Shown one piece after another: positions 54,876 through 64,000 of a DNA stretch of 64,000 bases. The stretch is from contig JAYKXP010000060.1 in assembly GCA_037176845.1 (NCBI GenBank), positions 124,001 to 188,000 of the forward strand, given 5' to 3'. The first letter of the stretch is position 1. Each line of letters begins with the position of its first letter. The stretch is from Paramarasmius palmivorus (lineage: Eukaryota; Basidiomycota; Agaricomycetes; Agaricales; Marasmiaceae). The translations under genes were made by a program, and so were the position numbers. The notes under the pieces are model-generated. The model worked only from the letters and a program-made list of their open reading frames with translations. It searched no databases and had not been told where the DNA came from.

Positions 54876-56810
54876 CTAGAATTTCCACCCCGAAGTAAGC
54901 TTCGTAACACCCCTGGGATCATACTTTGCCTGGATCTCCTTCAAGCGCTGAATGTTGGGGCCAAACAACAAGCTCGTTGGCGTGTCATACGCCGCATAGT
55001 TGGGGTAGAGAGTAACGTTAGGCGGTAGTACGGGCTGGAATCCTCCAGCCTCGGATGCGGCAAAGTTCGTAACATTGGCATTGATTTCTTTGAGAGTGTT
55101 GTGGAACCATTCGTCCTGGGATTCGTCAGTCCAGTAAAGGTTAACGACTGATGGTGCGAAGAAGGTTCCGGGCTGGTGATAGAACGCGGCGGGACCATTT
55201 GGCTGGTGGTTGAAGATGTCCTGGGTAAACGGTTCGACAGCCATGGTAAATTGAGTGGCAGAGCGCTGGAAAGCTTCGGGTCCGTGAAGCTGAGAGATAT
55301 AGAAGTCAGTGATGAGTTCGAGTATAGGTAGCGTATGGATCACCTTGACTTGAGCGGCGATGGTCTTAATAAGGGGTACTGAGTAGTCAGCGATCGAGAC
55401 AGAGCGCCATAGTGTCCTCGACGGAATGTGAGCTTGGAGGAAAGTATCTAGTTGTATGGAACATACCTTGGTCGGACTGGGGGGTTAACAACGAATGCGC
55501 TGACCAAGTTGGTGAGCGAAGTTGTCATCAGAGTGCTAGATGCTGCTGGGACAGCAAGGACAGCATCGAAAGTTCCGCTTGGGGGACTAGGACCGTGGTA
55601 GTAGAAGAACACCGATGCGAACAATCCTATGAACGGTTTAGACGCATCATTGGAGAAGAACGGATTTAGCCAATTCACCTCCTTGTGACGGGTCGTAAGC
55701 AAAGGTGACACCAATAACAGCATTGTTATCATTGTTGGTATCTTCGAAATGGGCAACTGCTTCGGCAAGTTGATCGAGGCTACTTTCCAAGTAGACGTTA
55801 AGACCGCCCTAGATGATAGTTCAGAGTCAAGTATTGGTAAGATATTACTAGCAAGATCTTACCCAGACAGCAGGCTGAGGGATAGCGGTGTAGTCAATCC
55901 GGGTCACAACGCCGAGGTTGTTACCTCCTGCTCCCTAAGTAGTACATACATCAGTATAGGCCACTGTGCTTTCATTGATAGCGACTGACCTTCAAAGCGA
56001 AGAAGAGATCCTCGTTCTTCTTGCTCGTCGCAGTGACGACCTTCCCCGTCGGCAGAGCAACTTCGAAGGCAACAACGGTATCACAGGACAAACCGACCAA
56101 GTTTGTCATCCATGAATAGCCGCCTCCCAAGGTGAAGCCCCCTACACCGACACCTTTAACCCGACCAAGTGCCGCGGAGACATTGTATGGTTCAAGTTTC
56201 TGATAGACCTGTTCTCCGGTCTGTCCAGGGCCAACTGAAGCAATGTTGGTCGCTGGATCATAGGACACGCCATTGAAACGGCTGGTGACGATGAGTACAC
56301 CGGGCGAAGAGCTCCATCCGCTGTTTGAAGCACCAATCCGTCAATCACAGTTTGCAAAAGAGGATAGGTATATACATACGGATTCGTGGTGTGGCCACCG
56401 GACTTGACACCATAGGGTGTTTTGTTCTTGCCTACGATGGTCAGCTGTAATAGTTGTGGTGAGCATCGGTCATCTCGGAGTGTTGAATTCAGAACGAACA
56501 ATCAATGCCGCGTCTTCGGGAGTTCCTGGTTGAACGGTACACGCCGATTCCTGGGTAGAGGACGCGTACGGGTGAAGAATATCCTGGGCGTACTGGTCGG
56601 ATCCTGAAAATACTCGTCAACATTTTCGTTCACAGAAGTTTTCAAGAATGAAAACCCACCAGGATAAGCTACCGCCGAGGCAGAGGAAACTCGCCTCTCG
56701 ATCTCCCTGCAAGTCTGTGCATACTGTCGATTTGGTGGCGCAGCAGACACAAGCGAGGAAGCAAGCACCAAGGTGCTCGCCGAAATGAGGATTCTAGAGA
56801 AGATTCTCAT
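54876..56810 (-). CDS. secreted FAD-linked oxidase (berberine-bridge-enzyme-like)
   Basis: About eight exons encode roughly 490 residues. A signal peptide is evident (MRIFSRILISASTLVLASS, then LVSAAPP). The FAD-binding PCMH domain has YGVKSGGHTTNPG (the SGGH region that in relatives carries the flavin-linked His), SVGPGQTGEQVYQKLE, GVGGFTLGGGYSWMT and CDTVVAFEVALPTG, then FFALKGAGGNNLGVVT. The C-terminal BBE domain is YPNYAAYDTPTSLLFG followed by IQAKYDPRGV. Such enzymes oxidise sugars, alcohols or pathway intermediates outside the cell or in the secretory route with oxygen as acceptor. It is next to acyltransferase and acetyltransferase genes, which may mean a shared pathway, but no core synthase is in the window. 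Confidence 0.88.
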
Positions 56811-58190
56811 TTTCCGAGAGGGGTAAAACTGCCGGGGAAGAGCTGTTGGTTTAACCGAACAGATGCATCAACTTTTTATACGCAGTACCGTGCATTGTTC
56901 TGCTCTCGACTTGGTGAGGACAGTCCTGGACGCCGTTCGTGACGTTCGGGAAGAACTTGAAGGTGGCCGTCTTCAATAACTACGTCGTATGTCGGAGTTT
57001 CCTGGTTTTTCGACGTGATGAGCACAGGAAAGACCTTCAGGGACGTTGATTATGGGTGAGCGTACGTCGGGAAATGATGCGAGTTGCTAGAGTCTGGAAT
57101 TTCCCGCGCTCCAGGCCCATTGGTAGTGACTAGGCCTCGGAGTCGAAAAGCTGTTTCGTGCGTATGGTTTCCTTGCCTGGTACAGCTGAATTGGTCTTTG
57201 GCTCATACATGTAGACAGATATGTCGAATCCACCATCCCTGTAACCATCTACGTATTTCAGTTGTGTGTTGGACTCGAAGACATGCGCAAGTGGGCATGT
57301 CATTACTATGGCTGGACATCCGGGTCTCGACTGAGGTGACTAGCGCCTCGGAGTCGACACTCAGGTATGGGTAGCGGGTGATGTCTAGGAACGAGGAACA
57401 GGAACAGCAATGACACGAGAAAAGTGATGTTGACAGCTATTTTAAGAATGATCAGTTGTGCTGAAGTATCCGAGCAAGCTATTTGCAAACTTACGACGAG
57501 CTTTTCTGTGAAATGTTCAACTCCTACCATCCACCGCCGAACATACGGTCGTGTCAAAATTCGACATGCGAAATTTCCTGTATCGAGTGCGTTAGGATGG
57601 ATATCAACAGAGTACAAACAGTGGATACCTAGCATCTATCATTCCTGGACGTCCTCAGCCTTCATGGAATCTCCAACCAAAAACTCTGTTGAAGCACACC
57701 TCTTCTCGTAGGTCACGACTTGCCGCTGGCGCCATTGGTATCCAGCGTTCACGAGCTCGTCAAAATGAGATCCGCGTCGTTTGCAGCCCAGAGAATTACT
57801 GGTCGCGTTCGTGGTGAAGGAATCCAGGGATGATGGACAGGTCAAATGGTAGCCCCTTATCGAGTAGGCCTCAGTATACGTTCAGAGTTGAGAGTCGAAT
57901 AGCAGGGATTTGATCGATGCTTGGACACGTCTTTTCATGACATTTCATGCTTTGTGGTAGCTGGTGGTGATGCGCAAAAAGCGAAGTTGTGAACGTCGTG
58001 GTAATAGAAAAGGAAGCGACCATATCCTTGGCGTTCAGGCGCTCACTGCCGGTTTTTCTCTATTCACTGTAAAATTGTGCATTGGCTACTAACAAGGGTG
58101 AAAAGCAGTTGGTATTCGCCTACACTCAGCAGCCTAGCTGAACAAGGAATTCAAGACGTGGCCCGAAAACACTAAGTAAATACATTCTAC
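56811..58190. other. intergenic with a possible unrecognised minus-strand fragment
   Basis: On the minus strand about 57845-57642 is open and reads DELVNAGYQWRQRQVVTYE and FLVGDSMKAEDVQ; it lacks an ATG nearby and joins nothing known. GACTAG-CCTCGGAGTCGA occurs near 57128 and again near 57338 as a direct repeat. The rest shows nothing. Confidence 0.35.
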
Positions 58191-59623
58191 TCATACCAAC
58201 GATCCATACCTCCGCAACACCACGTCCTGCTTCAACGCATCCACGGCATCAGTCTCAATAGTCATCATCGCCACCATATCCCCCGTCTCCCTGTCCTGCG
58301 TCATTAAGACATACCCTGGCGGAAACACTCCTCCACTTCCGCACGTCGCCTTGAACGCCTGCCCCCAACCAAAATCCAACTTTGGTCCGCCCAAATCATT
58401 CCTAGACCAATTCGTCAAGATCACATCCGCCGTCCAAACGATACGCCCAGATTCTGGAGGCACTGCTTCAAAGAACGCGATCTTCTCAGCGAGAGCTTCA
58501 GGTGATAGTTGCGCATTGAGAGCTTGGCGGACTGCGAGTGCGACACGTGATCCGGGGGCGTTTTCGGGAGAAAGCAAGTCGTCACGGCTGGCATATGTAC
58601 CGAATAGTGGATTGAAGTTGCCAAAGTATTGTCCGTTGGCCATGGAGCCATTGGGAGCGCGCTCGCGTCCGTCAGCAGCACAGACGAGTAATTCGGTGTG
58701 TGCGTCTAGGGGAGAACGGCCTTCAAGACGTGGGATGTTGGCAGACTCGCGTGCGCGGGTGATAGATGACCAGAAGAGAGCTGCGAGGGCGTCTCCGGAG
58801 GAGATCCAGTCTTTACTAGAAGTGGAGGTAGGCGAGAAATCTCTCTTTAGCCTCTCGACAGCGTCCTTGCTGAATTTCCAGTTCATTACTCCTGAAGGCG
58901 CTAGATAAGCTGCAGGCGGTGATGTAGGTCGCGTATCTACAAGACTGAACGCGGGAGGTGCTTGTGGAGGAGAGGATCGATCTCTGAGACCGTCGAAGAA
59001 GCGAGCGGGTGTATGGGTCCAGTCGGATGGGATGCGAGAGTAGTCGATGGGTTCACCGCGTGCGATGAGAGCCCACAGTTCGAGGAAGTCAAGGAATCCA
59101 CGTAGGTCGGTGGTTTGATGGTGTATAGAGGACGCGACGGCGATAGTTCCGCATGAGAACTAGTGATAATCTATCGTTAAAGCATATAAAAATCAAGTAC
59201 GACTTCATATCTCACCTGCGTAACCTTCACTGCCAGTGTACTCGACTCTGGTGGTAGTACGGTCTCCTGCCTCGGTCCTATGTCCTCGGCATCTCCTATG
59301 AATGGCGTGTTCTTCACTTCCACGAAGAAGGGTGTGCCCTGATCTGCGTCGGTAGCAATATAGACCTCGCCTTTGTCATTGGTACGGACGATTCCTGCAA
59401 CTACCGGGTATAGTTCCAATGCTTCGGCGAGGGAATCCTTCAGAAGATCAACGATAGAGGAAAGGTTGGAGAGATGAGGAGATGCAGGACGACGGAAAAA
59501 GCGGTGGTTTCGGATCTGAAGAGGTGCAGCGATGAGATCGAAACCATGGAGAGGTATGGAAGTTGGTGGTGGTGGGCGAGCGTGTTTTGAGGTTGGTTGG
59601 ATGGTATATGTTTCAATAGTCAT
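58191..59623 (-). CDS. BAHD/trichothecene-acetyltransferase-like acyltransferase
   Basis: Two exons (split after AVKVTQ, near 59215) encode about 455 residues from the ATG at 59623 (MTIETYTIQPTSKHARP). The transferase-family signature is complete: SSIHHQTTDLRGF carries the catalytic HHxxxD, and LDFGWGQAFK carries the DFGWG structural motif. Other family parts are LKDSLAEALELYPVVAG, IATDADQGTPFFVE, WISSGDALAALFWSSITRAR and GNFNPLF. Such cytosolic enzymes move an acyl group from acyl-CoA to an alcohol or amine of a secondary metabolite. It lies between the FAD-linked oxidase and the SDR gene. Confidence 0.88.
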
Positions 59624-60479
59624 TGTAGTTGCGAAGTCGAATTGAGAAGCTGGCGTCCATGGTGTTTGAGTTCATGGTATTTGTACTTTTCTCAGTCCTC
59701 CAACAATTGACTCGCTCTGTCTGAAAGAAGTTCGGTGCCGCATCGGTAGCAGTAGCAGTGCCAAGTGAACTCCGAGTCTTCTCTCAATTCCATCTGACCG
59801 CTTCCACTGTCGTCGAATTGCAAGCTGATGATGACTCGTTTTTAGCGATATGGGAATGCATGAGTAAGTGCGGGCCGGGGAGTACTGGACCACACTGCAG
59901 TGCCAGTAGTGCCAACATGGTACTTATTGACCCTTGAACATCTCCAGACTATATAACACAATGCAGAATCAGACTTGAAGAATCAACGTACTGGCAAAAT
60001 TTACCGTGAGCCAAACCCATGAATAGATAGCACAACGTTCGTCCGAAAAAACCCGCTAGCAGTACTCTTTTCTCGTAAGAGACTCTTGTACTTTATATCC
60101 TGAAACTCCTCCAAGGTGAACGTTCAACGAATTTAAATAATAACATTACATTCCGCGCCCAGAAAACGATCGAAGAGATTGAAGAAGTGCACTTGCGACC
60201 TGTAAAAGATCGTTTCGCGTCCTGATAGGAGGAGGAAGTCCAGCGAGCTGCGTATCGATGCTGTTAGCCTTCTTAGGGCAGTGTTTTCGTCCGCAAGTGT
60301 CGTTAGCTATTAATTGCTCTGCAAACAGGTTAGCTGTGCCGTGGTGGACTGTGGTGATCGACTAGAGAAGAGTCTTGAGTTGAGTACTTGAGTCACGAGG
60401 CATGACGCGACGCGATTTGGTCACGTTGCCAAATTCCAATGTGTTAGTCACGGGCTGACTCCCTTTAACCTCTACCACC
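59624..60479. other. divergent promoter region of the acyltransferase and SDR genes
   Basis: No gene. Contains CGAGTACTTGAGTCACG near 60380, with a TGAGTCA-like element. A weak minus-strand frame at 59672-59893 has no domain. Confidence 0.45.
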
Positions 60480-61407
60480 ATGCAAGTTACAGTGGATATT
60501 CTCATTCTCGGTGCAGGCTGGACATCAACTTTCCTAATTCCTCTCTGTCAAAAGCGCGGCCTCACGTACGGTGCAACAACTCGCTCCGGTTCCAACGCTT
60601 CGATCCCATTTACATTCGACCCTGAATCTGAAGATTCAAAACCTTATGCAGATTCTACCAGATGCAAAAACTGTCCTCATCACGTTTCCTATCGTCAATG
60701 AAGGAGCTTCAGAAACGCTAGCAAAGATGTACACCTCGACGAGGAAGGATAAAGATCTTAAAACGGGGTTTATTCAGTTGGGTGCTACGTCTTTGTGGGG
60801 TGTAAGTCTTGAAGTCCTATTTTTTAATCGGTTTTCATCGGTCTCGTGCGAGTAGGAATCAGGTCGTCGCAGACCGAACCCAACCCAGCCGACACCGCAC
60901 CAATGGTTCGATAGACACAGTCCGCTCAACCCAACAGATCGAGGCAAAGCAGAGAACGAGCTACTCGCTCTCGCACCCGAGATCCCCGCCACTGTTCTCA
61001 ATCTAGCCGGCCTCTGGGGTGGCACGAGATCGATGAGGAACTACGTTGGTCGAATCGCACCTAGCAAAGAGGTTTTGAAGAATAAAGGGAGTCTCCATAT
61101 GATTCACGGAGATGACGTCGCTCGTGCTATACTGGCCGTTCATCAAGACTGGGAAAAGGCTTCTGGACAAAGGTGGCTGGTTACCGATTTGAGGATCTAT
61201 GATTGGTGGGAGTTGGCTTCAGGTTGGGGACTGAATTCAAGCAGCGAGGAAGAAGAACGAGGACCTCAACCGGGATGGGTTCGAGAATTGATGAGAGAAG
61301 AGGGTGTACGTGCACTTCCGCGTACTCCTCAGCAGCTCGGTAGGGCATTGGATTCCAGAGAATTTTGGGAAGTCTTTGGATTGAGTCCTTCTCGAAGGAT
61401 GGACTAA
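60480..61407 (+). pseudogene. atypical SDR / NAD(P)-binding epimerase-like gene with a frameshift
   Basis: Starts MQVTVDILILGAGWTSTFL, the GxGW--F-L nucleotide-binding loop of a fungal atypical short-chain dehydrogenase family (YeeZ-like). The first frame runs to IPFTFDPESEDSKPYA and is then lost. The family sequence continues one base over with ILPDAKTVLITFPIVNEG, IQLGATSLWG, and after an intron (60801-60857) with QWFDRHSPLNPTD, LNLAGLWGGTRSM, HGDDVARAILAVH and the end FGLSPSRRMD. The break is at about 60648-60656, and no GT..AG intron in the right phase bridges it. Either a one-base change has inactivated the gene or the assembly has an error there. An intact protein would be about 285 residues. 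Confidence 0.78.
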
Positions 61408-62519
61408 TGAAGTTGTATACTGAAGTGTCTAGTCGCAATACAAGACAACAAGATGTATCATGCACCATGACTGCCAGGTTAGTAAGCTTGCACGCCTTGG
61501 AAGCGATTAGGGCCTTGTTCGTGAAGGTAGTATGCTGAACTAGTAAGCCAACGAGATCTTATTTTGAAAGGTAGTATATACAGCATATTAGAAGCGCACA
61601 TAGTACAGTAGCAAGTAACACTCTCTTGATGTTGGAACATATCGAAGGGTGACTCATATTCACCCCAGCGTGCATCTCCGTAGCTCGACAAGGCTTTGCA
61701 ATCTGGCTCCACCTTGGAACTGTGTTGGACTATCAACAGATATCCGGTCAGCACTGAGGGTATGAAGGTGGTAGAAGAGTGACGCACAAAGTTGATGATC
61801 TCCCAATGATCCCCCGAGCCTGGGCCAAAAGGATAAGCAAAGGAACAACGGGGGCGCGGGATTTGAATCACTAGGGGGTGGGGGTTCAGGCAGGACCTAT
61901 CTGGACTTTGGGTATCGAGCTCAAAGTACCGGTAATTCATTGCATAATAGAACTAGACATTTTGTTGACGTTTAGACCCTCAAGAGATGCCAGTGGCGGA
62001 GTGCAAGAGAGATATTTTTGTCGCGAGAACAGACCATCCAGCGCTTTTCCGTACTCAAACGTTCCGATAGCGTTTCGAGTGAACCGTATAGCGATGAAAT
62101 CTGAGAGATTTGCTTGTATGAGCAGGATGCATATATTAGTGCTATCGACGCGGGTGACATAGCCTGACTCCGATCATATTTACGCGGATGTACAGTTGTG
62201 GGTTCTTCGTTAGTCAATAGGAGCAAAAGCCTGAGGAAGTTGTAAGCGCTAACTTGAAATTGTCCTGCAAGAGTAGAATTTGCCTGTGCGATGTTGCAAG
62301 CGAGGGGTTGAATCTGACGTAGCTGTTCTCACGCTGCCGGAGGCTATAATATATATACGTTCCCACACAAGTATCGGACAAAACCAAAAGAAAAACGAGG
62401 TGACAGAACGAGTCCGAGGTACGAGGACTCGTAACAGCATAACAAAGAGAATTATTATACACAGTCCCCCGAATTCATATCCCAATCAATTGTCGGTGTC
62501 TGTCCGAGAATATTGGTAA
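61408..62519. other. intergenic, 1.1 kb; nothing recognised
   Basis: A minus-strand frame of 153 codons with an ATG at 61940 has no domain. A tRNA-like ATTCAAATCCC near 61866 has no matching arms and was rejected. Confidence 0.45.
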
Positions 62520-63938
62520 TTACCGCCCTTTGCCAGGACTGAAATATCCATGGCTAGAAGTTTCGTCGTCTTGATTTGCTTCTAGCTCCTTGACCGTTTC
62601 AATATTCATGTGAATTTGAACTGCACCCGTTGTCTACAAGAACGATTAGTGTCAAACCAGGCCGATGTCGTAGATTGCAACACATACCTCGTTTCCAGGT
62701 CCACTGCGTTGCGGAAATTGGCCTAGATTGTATGCGTCCTGCGTGGACTCTACCGTAGAGCGCAGTTTCTGTCGTGCGTTCAAAGTTGCGAGGAGGGAAT
62801 TGGCGTATAGGCGTCCAATGACGAGATACATCCCGAAGTAGACGTAGTAACCCGGAAGCGATAAGTACTGCATCGCGGATAGGTTAAATGAGAAATCAGA
62901 GAATCCACCAAGGAATCTTACTGTAATGAGAATGAGGATCGTCCAAACCGAAGTGATTGCACCAGTGTTGACGGCAAGTACAGTGATTCTGTTCAACATG
63001 GTTTCTGATGCGGCAAAGCCCGTTTTAGATCTGCCCAAGTAGTAGCAGACGGCGACAGTAATCGACACGTCCGTAACAGCAGTGAGGGAGTTCTAGCTCG
63101 GCTCTCAGCCAGTGGACCACATAGATAACTGGACAGACGTGCGATCGCCAAGTTCAGACCCAGCAAGCCGCCCATATCCTCGAATCGTGGATATTTAGTG
63201 TTCCCGATTCCGGCGAAAATAAATTGAAGTACTGGAGAACACCGTAGTCTGTCAATTCCTAGGCAGATATGACAGTGAAAGATGATTGATGAACACTCAC
63301 TAAGTAATGTAAAGACCATAGCTGAAAGGAGAAGCATGACAGGGACGTTCCCTTTGGAGAAAACCCATATACGGTAGACGAAGAAAGCCTGAACGATGGC
63401 ACTGAATAATCGAGTCAGGTAATAGAAACGCGATTGCGAGTTGTCCACGCGTACCCTGTAAGACCATTGATCGTAACGTCCTGGTACATTGTAGAGGTAA
63501 CATAGCGAAGGGACTCTAGATTCCCCCATCCGTGTACGAGGTGCCAATACACTGTTCGTCAGAGAGAGGATTGAGTTCATGCGGGCACGACACGAAGAGT
63601 CCGTACTCACTCCCATGCAAAATAACGGCTTCGTGTGCCGTATCAGTAAGAAAAACCGCCCCGACCTGTAACGTAGCACCGCGACGTCAACATGTATTCC
63701 GCTGGAGGACTTGAACGTAAACTTCACAAGCAATTTGAGGAATATATGATCTTTCTTGTAGTTTTCATAGTAGTACCAAGTTTGGGTGGTTGTGACACCC
63801 CAAAGTCTATGAGTTGAATGAGCTCGCTGCAAAATAAGAGCGGGAATCCGATACGTACATCGTAGCAACTTGGAGTCCCCACCAGAGGGATCCCATAGTC
63901 TTGTCGATGTGGGCACTGTAGTTGGGGTCGGAAGACAT
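62520..63938 (-). CDS. DUF6534-type seven-helix membrane protein, second gene
   Basis: About nine exons encode roughly 340 residues from the ATG at 63938 (MSSDPNYSAHIDKTMGSLW). Conserved order as in the gene at 50539: GVTTTQTWYYYENY in the first loop, VGAVFLTDTAHEAVILHG in helix 3, AIVQAFFVYRIWVFSKGN, SLTAVTDVSITVAVCYYLG followed by RSKTGFAASETMLNRI, VLAVNTGAITSVWTILI, and LYANSLLATLNARQKLRS near the end. The tail is hydrophilic and ends SPGKGR. A 54 nt in-frame intron near 62870-62923 (GTAAGATTCC to GATGCAG) is likely; reading through it would give an extra hydrophobic stretch. The end TAA is at 62520-62522. Function unknown. Confidence 0.8.
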
Positions 63939-64000
63939 GACGAAAGGAAAGCTAGTAGTGATTTGAGAAAGCTTAAAGAAGCCACAGTTTAGTTAATGCA

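Noticed and set aside
61855..61885. tRNA-like T-loop (ATTCAAATCCC on the minus strand)
   Set aside because: The flanking bases do not form a T stem and no acceptor stem or anticodon arm could be found.

Overview
The window is nuclear DNA from a filamentous basidiomycete, most likely an Agaricomycete. Genes are short, on both strands, and cut by many 45-75 nt GT..AG introns. The lineage is suggested by several families typical of mushroom-forming fungi: DUF6533- and DUF6534-type membrane proteins, short NACHT STAND proteins, a DyP-type peroxidase end, and a PHO84-like transporter. No CRISPR array, prokaryotic operon, rRNA or convincing tRNA was seen. Gene models were joined by hand from exon reading frames and splice signals, so starts and small exons are the weakest parts.

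Left part (0-16.5 kb). The 3' end of a probable DyP-type peroxidase is followed by a recent tandem duplication of a small C-terminally anchored membrane protein, a decayed gene fragment, an isopenicillin-N-synthase-like 2-oxoglutarate/Fe(II) dioxygenase and mitochondrial succinyl-CoA:3-ketoacid CoA transferase. Then come a CobW/COG0523 metal-chaperone GTPase, an FCP1-homology phosphatase, a Nup96-type nucleoporin encoded without its usual Nup98 half, and a tiny mitochondrial-type membrane protein. These are mostly housekeeping genes.

Middle (16.5-37.8 kb). Two NACHT (fungal NLR-like) genes lie about 7 kb apart in inverted orientation. The left copy is a pseudogene with a frameshift and a large internal deletion; the right copy is intact. 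Between them sit the ribosome-biogenesis factor FAF1 and a large five-CCCH-finger, RRM, RBR ubiquitin ligase. Rightward follow a type II membrane heparinase II/III-like lyase with an apparent frame break, an Sds3-like protein, ribosomal protein eL37, a PHO84-like phosphate transporter and a TPMT-type methyltransferase.

Right part (37.8-64 kb) is accessory in character. A gene-poor 4.8 kb stretch carries palindromic GAAGTACTTC elements and a region of broken coding sequence. It is followed by a tandem array of four DUF6533-type multi-pass membrane proteins, two of which need GC-AG introns, closed by a convergent DUF6534 gene. A run of tailoring-type enzymes follows (GNAT acetyltransferase, secreted FAD-linked oxidase, BAHD-like acyltransferase, an atypical SDR broken by a frameshift), then a second DUF6534 gene at the right edge.

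The most interesting signals are the DUF6533 expansion with donor-site drift, the inverted NLR pair with a conserved unassigned C-terminal domain, the stand-alone Nup96 gene whose first residues resemble the Nup98/96 cleavage junction, and the GAAGTACTTC repeat system.
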